A DNA stretch of 64,000 nucleotides from Astrocystis sublimbata (taxonomy: Eukaryota > Ascomycota > Sordariomycetes > Xylariales > Xylariaceae), in assembly GCA_022453515.1 (NCBI GenBank), contig JAJNNY010000012.1, forward strand, positions 558,001-622,000, in the 5' to 3' direction. Made by a program: the position numbers and the translations under genes. Every line of letters begins with the position of its first letter. The first letter of the stretch is position 1. Of this stretch, positions 23,126 to 33,201 are shown piece after piece. The notes beneath the pieces are model-generated. The model was given only the letters and a program-made list of their open reading frames with translations, did no database searches and had not been told where the DNA came from.

Positions 23126-24645
23126 ATGATTTTTCGGACCGCTCTCACAGCGCTGGGCGCTGCCGCCTCCGTAGCCGCTCTGCCCTCCCTCGAGGTCCAG
23201 GGCAATCAGTTCGTAAACGCCAAGACTGGCGATGCTTTCCAGATCGTCGGCGTCGCCTATCAGATCGGTGGCAGCGCCGGCTACGATCCTAAGCATGGCA
23301 AGGACCCTTTGTCTAACGGCGATATCTGCCGTCGTGACGCTGCACTCATGCAAACGCTGGGTGTAAACACTATTCGAGTGTACAACCTCGATCCCAATCT
23401 AAACCATGACGAATGTGCAAGCATTTTCAACGCCGTGAGTAATTGGTCCACCCTCTGCGGCGTCGGCTGCTGTGCAATGGAGCTAATGAGTTGTTACTGT
23501 AGGCTGGCATGTACATGATCATCGACGTCAACTCCCCCTTGGTTGGCGAGTCTCTGAATAGCTTTCAGCCTTGGACTTCCTACTACGGGGCCTATGTCAA
23601 CCGAACATTTGCCATTGTTGAGAACTTCAAGAACTACCCCAACCTTCTTGCCTTCTTCTCTGGAAATGAAGTCATTGACTCCGTCAAGACGGCTGCCGAC
23701 GTGCCGCCCTACATCCGTGCCGTCACCCGTGATCTGAAGAACTACATCAGGAAGAACGCCGACCGCAAGATTCCCGTCGGCTACTCGGCCGCCGATGTTC
23801 GTGATGTTCTCGAAGACACTTGGAACTACTTCCAGTGTGCCATCGACGGTGAAGAGGATGACATGTCTCGCGCTGATCTGTTCGCCCTGAACAGTTACTC
23901 TTGGTGTGGCAACAGCAACTTCCATGAATCATCATACGACCAACTTGTTGATCTTTTCGAGTCCTCGTCTGTCCCCATCTTCTACTCCGAGTTCGGCTGC
24001 AACACCCCGTCTCCCCGTGTCTTTACCGAGATTGCTGCTATATACGGATCCAACATGACTGGTGTCTTCTCTGGCGGTGTTGTCTACGAATATGCGCAAG
24101 AGGACAACAACTATGGCCTTGCTCAGGTCAACGATGATGACAGTGTCGATCTTCTTGCTGATTTCCGCACCCTTCAAAACCAGTACGCTAAGCTCGACTT
24201 TAAGAAGGTGCAGGGTGTCAAGGCTAGCGGCAAATCTACCAAGCCCCCCAAGTGCTCTGAGAGCTTGATCAAGGAGGATGGCTTCAACAACAACTTCACC
24301 CTGCCTCTGCCTCCGGATGATGTCCAAAAGTACATCGACAATGGTATCAACAAGAAGCTCAATGGCAAGATCATCGACATCAGCGACTGGAAGGTCGAGC
24401 ACCCCGTGAGCGACGTCAACGGCAACAAGCTTTCCAACCTTGCTGTCAAGCCCCTAGCCGACGGAGAATACAACCAAGCTAGTGCCACTGACAGCGGTAG
24501 CGGCAGCGGCAAGGGTGATGGCAACTCGCAGTCTACCGACAGTGCTAGCCCCCAGTTGGCACCCTTCGGTGCTCTTTCCGGAGCCCTGCTTGCCATCCCA
24601 GCAATCATTGCCACCTCGTTTGCAGTTGGCGTCAGCATTCTATAA
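23126..24645 (+). CDS. GPI-anchored beta-1,3-glucanosyltransferase, GH72 GEL/GAS family without CBM43
   Basis: Exons are 23126-23434 and 23503-24645, giving 483 aa. The start at 23126 begins a signal peptide (MIFRTALTALGAAASVAALP), although the frame is open upstream. The GH72 domain covers about residues 22-330: VNTIRVYNLDP, the acid/base Glu159 in GNEV, and the nucleophile Glu266 in YSEFGC. A Ser/Gly-rich spacer (SGSGSGKGDG) and a hydrophobic C-terminus ending in AVGVSIL fit a GPI-anchor signal. The Cys-rich CBM43 (X8) module of Gas1-like members is absent, as in A. fumigatus Gel1. Enzymes of this class cut and rejoin beta-1,3-glucan chains at the outer face of the plasma membrane, elongating wall glucan. 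Confidence 0.95.
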
Positions 24646-27344
24646 AGCAAACCGTGTATTGAATGGCGTCTCGGTTGTTTCGGCAGTGGATAGAAAGATT
24701 GCGAGGTGTTTGACACATCGCGATCTCCCTTTTTGATTTTCCCATAAGGGTGCCGACCGTTAGACCTTTGTTTTTGTTGAGAACCCATAAGCCTATGTGT
24801 TGTGTGCATTCATGCCAAGTTGGCGGCTGTACATATCTGGACACGTGGAGGTGCGGTCTCGAGCTCATTCGATACGTGCTGCTATGAAGCATAACGAGTC
24901 GCGTGTTTACAGTCATGTTTGTTAGATACCATATTGCGGGAACCCTCCCAGTTCCGTATAAATAATGAAATTTTTATAAGCTTTTGATGTCTATGGCCCA
25001 TCTTGCAGCCGGCGAATTTCGTTCTTGGACCCATTGACGATTTGAAACGAGATAGCTTTGTACCTCGCGCAGGTCCAGTCTACTACGACCCATGTTGTGT
25101 GAAAGGTAAATTAAATGCTCACACGAGCCTTAAATCAACATGTTGCATAACCTCTAACAATTATCGTATATAGTATAAACTGCCTTCAAACATCTTCCAT
25201 ATTATCAGGTAACACTTGAATAATAAACACTATAGATCTCGTAAGGCTAATATGCATTGTGTTCTATTTCAACGGGCACTTTTACTTAATTTTCGCATTG
25301 CGGGCTCGGTCATTTACATGTGATCAATAACATCAATCCCGACGTGATGAGCCTCTGAGGTTAAGATTGAACGGGTTGTGTGTGGCACCAATTTTGCCCT
25401 TCCGAGTTCCTTGTCTATCTACGTCCGTGTGTATACCTTTCGCTCTCAACATAGCCCGTTCAAAATTGAACGAATATGTATGTATATCGGCCCCCAGTAT
25501 AGTCATGGGCACAATAGAAACTGCGGATCTTAATACCGAACAGGATGCGCCTGAGCGAATGATATGATTACGCAGGGCCTAAGATTGTTTCGAGCAAAAT
25601 GACATCACGCGTGGTTTCAGAGATTATGCAGGTGACGAAAGGGTATTTTGGAGCGTCAATTCGCTGTCGGAGTTCCGTTCCTCGTCAGCTCTAGTTGGAT
25701 TACCAAATAAATAAATAAAATCTTATAAACTTGATTGTTGGACATTAATAGCGTCTGCTTCTCTAATGTGATTCTTACAGTGAGACTACAGTCGACTTGG
25801 AAGATGACACCAACATGTGAACATAATCTCAACTGTATGAATCCGCAATTTGACAAGTCAGTGAAAGCGGACTTTAAAATGGCGCATATGTAATTCGCAA
25901 TACGTTTTGGCGTTTACACGTTGAAACCCCCCAGAGTTGGTACTACACACCATCAGCCTAGTTGTCTTCGAGCCAGCAACGTTGTCTTTCCTTGCCCGTA
26001 GCGCGCCTCTCGCCCTTCTTCTCTCTCTGATAGCTCACTTTACCTTGAGACGTTCTCGGCAGGGTCAAATGTATTCGTGCGTCGACCATAGGTAGAAAGA
26101 CAGTTTGTCATGAGGGCAACCTACAATAAGATACACAAGTCAAGTTTTATACATCACATATTTAAGTACACAACATACATATGGGTTTTGCGTCTTGCTC
26201 CAGGCATGTTGTACACCTCGCAGCATCTCCCCAACATCTCCATCCTTGTGACAACTAGTCTCCTAAAGCGATCGAATCCAGTTCAAGCTTGCCAGAAATA
26301 CTAGCATCAGATATTTCGTTCCTTCTGAATTCCAATGAGGCTCGGCGCATGTGAAAGCCAATATTTTGGCTGACTTTGGCGACAATTCGCTATCTGTTTA
26401 ACTGCTAAAATCGCTCCAATACCAAATTCCTGCAGCTTGGCGAATATAGAAAAAGCAACGATCTACACAAAGAGTATACACCCAATCAACAAAGTATACA
26501 AGGTTGAGATATCGACTTTTATTCACGTGTAAAAGTGGTTTAGTGCCTAGGACCACTTTTTAATGTATTAGAGCGATTTCAGCTTAAACAGATACACGAG
26601 AATATAGCATAGCCACGGCAAATGCAAAGGTACTATGTGCCCTTGTCATCAGTGGCCCATCTTAGACTGATACAAATGTCATCGTGAGCCTCAATAGCAA
26701 GAGAGGGGCATAGGGCTGTATGATGACGGTACGCATCGAATTGTATAACGCCCCAAGATAGTATGGTAAGGTCACAATATTCTTACAGATCCAGTAGACA
26801 CGAATCTAGAATCTCGAACCAAGATACAGCTCTTAACTTATGACAGCTCAAGGTCGAAATTGGGAATGTCACCTGCCCAGTACAACTCTGTGATGTCTGA
26901 TTCGTGGATTTCTTTATAAATACCTAAATAATATCCAAACTTGCAACTATGGCGATGCATACATGTGGGGGCGACAGTTTGAAAATGCGGAATTCCCATG
27001 GAATGCCGTTCAAGTGGCCCGCGAAATAAGTTCAAAAATTCCTCTATGTCGATTCCACATATGGCGGAGAGTCAGAAGATGACGTGTTGGCGTGATGACG
27101 AAGGCCGCTACTGTAAGTCTGGTGCCTTAGATATCAAAGGGGATGCATGGACGATTGCGTCATAGCTGTAAGAGGCCCTGGCGGATAGTTCACCTAAAGC
27201 AACCACTAGGTTCACTCTATCAGGTACCTCCTCCGTATGCAAGCCGGTTTTCTGAAAGAAAAAAAAAAGACTAGTAATTCGCTTCTTGAACAGCTACATA
27301 CACTCAAGGGAAACAATGAATCGTGACATTCACCCCGGTTCATA
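24646..27344. other. 2.7-kb spacer between GEL and the PAF-acetylhydrolase-like gene
   Basis: Low-complexity AT-rich sequence with only short ORFs. An AAAT run lies at about 25705-25720 and an A-run at about 27258-27270. The last few hundred bases should be the promoter of the lipase gene. I see no gene or RNA. Confidence 0.55.
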
Positions 27345-28955
27345 ATGCGCCCGTTTCCCGAAGCTCAGTACGCAGGCCCACGTGGTGGGTTCTTCCTGCG
27401 TCGCAGGATTCCCTCTTTGCTGAAACCTCGTCTAACTTGGCAATACGTTCTTTCAGCCATTGTTGTCTTCTATGTTGTATACTGCTACCTTTTCTCATTA
27501 CCCTTCTTTGCGAGCCCTTTGCCAATGTACAGCGGACAATATCCCGTCGGGAGCATTGACATCGAAGCTCCTGTGTCGCCTCCACGTGTCGTAGAATCGA
27601 CCCAATTCAGGAAGACACAGAAGAATGCATTTGAACTGCAGACAGTCTTATTCACTTTGTACTACCCGGCCGCACACGGGAAAAGCGTGCATCGGAAGCA
27701 CCATTGGATACCTAGACCGATTTCGGTGACCGCTGAGGGCTACGCCAAATTTGCACGCATCAGCAACCGCATTACCAATGCCGTCTTCACAGGCGCGCTT
27801 CATACCGTTGCTGGCGGAATTACCATTCCGGCCAAAGTGTCGATGCCACTAGCTGAGCTGGCCCCCTCGATATCGAGCCATCCAAATACCAGCCAGAGCC
27901 AAGAGCTGGAGAAAGTGGCATCTATAGAGACATATGGACACCCTGTCATCGTGTTCTCCCACGGGATGGCATCTAGCAGGACCGACTATACGCACTACGC
28001 CGGTGAGCTTGCATCACGTGGCTTCATTGTTGCCATGATCGAGCATAGGGATGGCTCATGTCCTGGCTCGATTATAAGGAAAGAAGGCTACCCGGATGAG
28101 GCACGACTCACCTTCAAGAGTGAAGAGCTTGTAACAGAAACCGGCGAGCAGCTGGAGGCAGACGATTTTAACCGAGTTCAGCTCAATTTCCGTGAAGCCG
28201 AAATTGAAGAAGTTGTGAGGGTGTTGAGACAGATCAACAACGGCGAAGGGAAAGAGACCTACGAGCAGAATTCCAGAAAAGAGGGGAAAGAGCTAGGCGA
28301 ATGGGCTGGCAGGCTTAACATCGACGAGATGATCATGGCTGGTCACAGTTTCGGCGCGACCGGTGCGCTCCAAGCTCTCAAGGGTGGACCATCAAAAGAA
28401 AGACCCTTCATAGGCGCCATCGTTCTGGACCCCGGAAAGCAAAGCGGCAGACTAAATCATGATGTGCGAGTACCTTTGCTGGTCGTCCATAGTGACTCAT
28501 GGAGCAGCAAGTACAGCGTTTTCTATGGACGCCCTCATTTTGATGTTGTTCGCAACTTGGTCGAGGACAACATTGAGCGTGGAAATCCGTCTTGGTTCAT
28601 GACCTCGCTCGGCACCTCTCACCCCTCAGTGACAGATGCGCCAATCCTCGAGCCAACCCTTCTAAGCTGGACAACTGGAGCTAAGATTGACGTTCATGAA
28701 GGGTTGAGACAATATGTCCACGTTTCAGAAGACTTTCTCTGGTTCTTAGGCAAAGGGGAAAAGCGAAATCTTCTTGCCGAAAAAGCAGAGTTTCCCGAAT
28801 ACGATCCCGGCAAAGGGTTTGGTATATGGCAACCCGGACAAAGTGACAATGAGAAGGAAGGAGGCCAGTTCTGGGACTGGAGAAAATATTGGCAAGTCCA
28901 CGTTTCGCCCAATACCGATCCAGCGCCCGGCAAGCTGGAGAACCAGGCACCTTGA
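27345..28955 (+). CDS. Membrane-anchored alpha/beta hydrolase, PAF-acetylhydrolase-like
   Basis: A single uninterrupted ORF of 536 aa. Residues 33-51 form a transmembrane or signal-anchor segment preceded by a basic stretch (FFLRRRIPSLLKPR), so the catalytic part probably faces the lumen or exterior. The nucleophile elbow is GHSFGAT with Ser335. Candidate partners are Asp362 in IVLDPGKQ and His426 in GTSHPSVTD. The oxyanion region is VFSHGMASSRTDY. This arrangement matches the platelet-activating-factor acetylhydrolase (Lp-PLA2-like) family, which hydrolyses short or oxidised sn-2 acyl groups of phospholipids. The first 27 codons include an alternative reading that is a shadow. The substrate in fungi is not established. 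Confidence 0.88.
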   Translation: MRPFPEAQYAGPRGGFFLRRRIPSLLKPRLTWQYVLSAIVVFYVVYCYLFSLPFFASPLPMYSGQYPVGSIDIEAPVSPPRVVESTQFRKTQKNAFELQTVLFTLYYPAAHGKSVHRKHHWIPRPISVTAEGYAKFARISNRITNAVFTGALHTVAGGITIPAKVSMPLAELAPSISSHPNTSQSQELEKVASIETYGHPVIVFSHGMASSRTDYTHYAGELASRGFIVAMIEHRDGSCPGSIIRKEGYPDEARLTFKSEELVTETGEQLEADDFNRVQLNFREAEIEEVVRVLRQINNGEGKETYEQNSRKEGKELGEWAGRLNIDEMIMAGHSFGATGALQALKGGPSKERPFIGAIVLDPGKQSGRLNHDVRVPLLVVHSDSWSSKYSVFYGRPHFDVVRNLVEDNIERGNPSWFMTSLGTSHPSVTDAPILEPTLLSWTTGAKIDVHEGLRQYVHVSEDFLWFLGKGEKRNLLAEKAEFPEYDPGKGFGIWQPGQSDNEKEGGQFWDWRKYWQVHVSPNTDPAPGKLENQAP

Positions 28956-29616
28956 CACAGGCTACTATCCACTTACTGCCGGTCAACATTTTCTTTTAAA
29001 TGAGGAATTTAGAGCAGCGCATCACGCTCCCAGTGACGCATGTGGCGCCATGAATTGAGACAGGTTTATGCTATAGATGAGTTATGAATATACGAAATAA
29101 CTAAGTACATAGACTGGCACACTTCAAGGTTGCGCAGACTGCCCATAGTTTGGCATATATAAAAAAAAAACAATCCGGAAAACTTACATAGCAGTACCTA
29201 TTTACTTTTCTGGTACTACTGACTTCTCCCATCTTCGTTCGTGAATGTAAGAAAAGGTGATGACTTGGCAAGGATACATACCTGCCTGGGTAGTCACGTG
29301 AGTCCGCATCTCTTTCGTGTTGCCCCGCCAATAACCCTCAAGCTGCCTAAGGTCAGCCTAGTACCTGCTGTTAGGTACCTGCCTGCTGTATCTGCTGAGT
29401 GTGATCCCCCACGTCATTTCACAACCCATTTTCATGACATTCCGTATTTACCTACCTCTCACCTACCAACTCACCTAAGTACTGAACATCAAACATCTCA
29501 ATTGGCAATTGGCATCGCTATTGTTCTTGCGAGACAGTGCCCATCATTCTCATATTATCGCAAACTTTGCAGCAATAGCAACAGTCCGCACTTGATTGAG
29601 CATCGCCTTGCTCACA
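28956..29616. promoter_or_regulatory. Spacer upstream of the POLD4 gene
   Basis: About 0.66 kb between two genes on the same strand. It holds a run of A at 29161-29170 and GGTACCTGCCTG / TACCTACCTCTCACCTACC sequences at about 29370-29475 near the probable POLD4 promoter. No gene is seen. Confidence 0.5.
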
Positions 29617-30299
29617 ATGCCAGCGACAAGACGCTCCAGCAGAGGCGGTCGGCCCTCGGGGAAGCAGGCTACCCTGTCCTTCAATCACCGGGTGACCAAG
29701 TCGGTACCCAAAGCAAGCAAGGATCTCGTCAGCATTTCGGCGCAAAGCCCTCTTGCGAAGCATGTACTCACACACACCGAGTCCGAGGACGAGGTGGTAG
29801 ATGTCCAGGTCGACGAGAAAGTCCAAACATCGGTGGACACGCCGACGGAGGTAGAGGTTGAGGTAGAGCCGGAGCGTGTGAAGACCGAGGCAGAGCTGCG
29901 CGCAGACAAAATCACAGAGAAGCAGGTCAGCCAGTACTGGCGTGGCATCGAGCACCAGCGCAGGACTTCACGCCTTCACCAGGGCGACCTCAGCTTGGCG
30001 GAGAAGATCCTTCGGTATTGGGACGTGAGCTCACAGTACGGAGTATGTTTGCGCCCTTACCCTATTTCCTTCTATATGTCGTCCGTATATGAGGCCGGTA
30101 GATGCTAATGATTGTTTTGTTTAAGCCTTGCGTTGGCATCAGTCGCCTCAAGCGCTGGCAGCGTGCTGAGAGACTCGGGCTCAACCCACCTGTGGAGGTG
30201 CTCGCTGTTCTGATGCAGGAGGAAACGAAAGGCACAAAAGACGTTGAAAAGGCACACATTGACGAGATCCTGAATTCAACTGCTGTGGGATCCGGTTGA
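29617..30299 (+). CDS. DNA polymerase delta subunit 4 (POLD4/Cdm1)
   Basis: Exons are 29617-30042 and 30126-30299, giving 199 aa. The N-terminus is basic and disordered and carries a degenerate PCNA-binding-like element (KQATLSFNHR). An acidic stretch follows (about residues 50-90). The conserved C-terminal POLD4 domain starts at about residue 108: YWRGIEHQRRTSRLHQGDLS, then KILRYWDVSSQYGPCVGISR and LKRWQRAERLGLNPPVEVLAVL. The intron falls exactly inside SQYG|PCVG. The subunit stabilises polymerase delta at replication forks in the nucleus. The upstream in-frame ATG at 29596 was not chosen because MPATRRSSRGG is the usual type of start. The gene is convergent with QNG1. Confidence 0.9.
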
Positions 30300-30607
30300 T
30301 CATGGATGTGGCACCAAAGCACATGCTGGTGATCTGTGATGTCTGTAAAGCTACGTATGGTACGAATATGTTGCAGATGACGGATTCTGGCTTGGGGAGA
30401 GCTTGGCTGCTATGAATTTCTGCGATGGCGCCTGGAGTAAGGATCGACTTGATTGCTTTAAATTTCGAACATGCTAGAAAAGTGGCTGTATTTATTGATT
30501 TGATATCATCCATCCGGGGTATCTACTTTGACAATACTGTGTATCTATCTAGATGCAAACATGCTATCCAACCCACGTTCGAGACAAACCTTTGAGGCAC
30601 TAACTCT
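30300..30607. other. Short spacer between convergent POLD4 and QNG1
   Basis: 308 bp holding both 3'UTRs. Nothing else is visible. Confidence 0.6.
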
Positions 30608-31994
30608 TCAGTACCAGATACTTCGTGTGCGGTGATGCGGCATGGTTTCCTTCCCTTCCGCTTCCAGTGCCTTCATGGTGTCGTACAAAAAGAAGTCTAT
30701 CAAAATGGCATTGACTTTGGCCTCTGGGTGATTACGCTTGATTTCTCGCCTTATGAGTTCGACACACCAGATACTACAAGCTATGGTCCCCATCACATTA
30801 ACAAATAGAACGGCAAGAGGGGAGTTGCGGCGAGAATGAAGCAGACTCACCTCTCAGCTGCATCTCGTATTTGGTCCCGCTTTCGATGGTTTCTTTACTA
30901 GATATCAGCGCCTGCAGCGGTGGGCTATATCCAATGCAACCCAGTGTGGCCAGAATCTGTGGAACGCGGTAATCGGCAAACATGGTGATTTTGTCAATGT
31001 CTCGGAACGCGCCATAGGCCTCGCCGTTGAAGCAACCCCAGATGTCTGCGACTAGGATCTGGGCGCGTTTGAGGAAGCGGATAGGCTTCCGTCGATTTTC
31101 GAACACATGCTCGTCTCTAAAACATGAGAAATCTCGCGCGAGCAGGTTGACCAACGCTGCAGCCGAGCCGTTCGCAGATTCTACTAGGTCTGTGATGCTG
31201 CAATTGTATTTCTGCAAGACACGGCGTTGTGCGTTGGTAACATATTACATAGGTAGGTATGCTTTGGTACGGCGACAACAAAGCGCGTGGGAAAGTGTGA
31301 GTCGACCTACTTCGTATAAAACCTGACCAGCTTCCCGCAAGCAGGCGAGTCGGGATTCAAGAAGGGGGATTTCCTCATCGGTGCAGGAACGGAATACATG
31401 GCGCAATGACTCTAAGTTGCATTCGTCTTCGCTCTGCCAATAGTGAGGGTCCGTGATGGGTATATCTTCAGGCAAGCACCGAGTTAACCAAGACAATCTT
31501 GTATGAGACAACGGGGCTACGTGAAAAGATGTGATGTGATGAGGTATCTTTCGTTGTTTCGCTGTGCGCTACGCTGACCTACCCTCTTCCAAAGCTCGCT
31601 GGAGTGAAGCAACGAGGCTCCAGTAGCCGGTCCATGTCTTGTCTCGGTAGGACACGGCAAAGCGTTCGCCTTCGGGGCGGAGTGACCAGAAGGAGAAGTT
31701 GAGAAGATCCATGGTAAAGATGAAAGCAACTGTTGACTCATCCTTCGTCTTCGGATGGAGTTCGTGCTCTGACCAGTTTTCGGTAGAGTATTCTCTCTGT
31801 TGCATCTGCTCGTATATGAAGGCAGCCGCGTTTTTGGTTGCTCTCATGTCCAGAGCGACATCTATGGAGTTGTCATAGACATATTCGGCACCTTCCAAGA
31901 CCCCGGTCTCGGGCTCATCGTCCAGTGTCAGTTTTCCTTGAAGATGCTGTCTGAGTAGAGCCAGGAGCTCCGGGTCGGCCTCGTCGTCCGACAT
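30608..31994 (-). CDS. QNG1: Queuosine 5'-phosphate N-glycosylase / queuosine salvage protein (DUF2419)
   Basis: Exons on the minus strand are 31994-31583, 31465-31311, 31211-30851 and 30780-30608, giving 366 aa. Family landmarks are FIYEQMQQREYSTENWSEHEL, FIFTMDLLNFSFWS, the conserved TGYWSLVASLQRALEEDIPI, REAGQVLYEKYNC, LLARDFSCFRDEH, FLKRAQILVADIW, FADYRVPQILATLG and CSIWCVELIRRE. This DUF2419 protein releases queuine from queuosine 5'-monophosphate so that eukaryotes, which cannot make queuine, can reuse it for tRNA modification. The second acceptor was placed at the AG before ATATACCC because it restores the family spacing EEGIPITDP-like; an upstream acceptor at the CGTAG near 31530 would insert about 18 residues in frame. 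The gene is divergent from UBA2. Confidence 0.9.
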
Positions 31995-33201
31995 TTTGTG
32001 TTTACCGACTGAGAACGCAGCGCTCCGGGTTTTTGGGCCGGATCTTGTGTGCAAGGCTGTTGTCTGGTGGAGGTTTGGGCACAGGGTGGAGTGCAGTTGA
32101 GCACTCGGAAGCACTGGTGCTGATAAGCCCTGGGGACTGATTCTCCGTGTGTAAATATATGAAGGAGTGCCTACCAATGGTTGAGGCAACAATTGTCTTA
32201 CTGGACGTCGATTTCTTGTTTGCCTGTATCTCATGGCAATATGCGATCACGTAGCATACCTTATATTAGAAAGAAAACCACATAAGTATAGGCGGGACTA
32301 GGCACGCCGATCTCGACCTCAGGACCCGTTTATTGGAGCTGCAATGGAGTGTCGTCTATCCAATGACGCAAAGGTTGCGGGGAGTATTAGCCAGTCGCGT
32401 CAGCTTCCGCGACGCCACTGCAGGGCTTTATTTTACTTGTGCATCCATGGCCTTAGGTAGAGTTGAATGGGATGCCCTGAAACCTTGGAGGTATACGTAG
32501 GTGATGAGTACATTTCCAACGTGGTGCGCGAGCTGCGTACTTGCAGGTGCACTGCTCAGGCGCTACCCAAATACCTAAGGTAAGCCCCCTAGCACCCTAG
32601 GTGCAGTGCTTAAGGTTAGCCTGCATGGGGGCTAAGGTACCACCTGCCTGAGAACCTTGAGGTTACAGGGGCCCCGATGGTCAACCTAGGAAGGCACCTA
32701 GGCCGGTACAGTAGGTAGGTACTAAACTAGCACCCTTGCGCCGCACATGTCATCGCGTTGCGATCTGAGCAACTACGGGCTACCGTACCTGACCATGCGC
32801 TGACCATTTACGGTACCTTAGCTCTACTGACGGGAAGGTACCTACCTCTCGTCTGACAGGAGGTATCTGCTTTAGTTTTAGCAGTCCTCGGCAGGAGGCC
32901 AGGGATACTTCAGCTACCTCTTACCAAGGTACCTACCTGGGGGCAGGCAGCGCAAACCGCTCGTTAGCTGTAAGCGTATCCGTTATCCTGTCTCCAGCTC
33001 CCATCTTCACGCTTCTCGCTCGTCCGATGATCTTCGCTCTACTCTACCCATTCATACCATCTTTGATACGTTATACATCTAAGGTCTTCTTTACATTAAG
33101 CCCACGTGTCACCCTTCTTCCTCCTTCTTTCAATCTTCTTCGAAGCAGCCTATGTATCCTCATCTGACATCGCCGTGACACCATCGGGATCGCTTAGAAC
33201 C
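31995..33201. promoter_or_regulatory. Divergent promoter region, QNG1 / UBA2, with a dense CCTAGGTA-type island
   Basis: Between about 32560 and 32950 the sequence is packed with overlapping TACCTAAGG, CACCTAGG, GGTACC and GTAGGTACC elements in both orientations, many of them self-complementary. The UBA2-proximal part (about 32990-33200) is C/T-rich. No ORF is credible. The island sits centrally between two divergent housekeeping genes. Confidence 0.5.

Noticed and set aside
23932..24402. 156-codon minus-strand ORF
   Set aside because: Antisense to the GEL GH72 domain; shadow.
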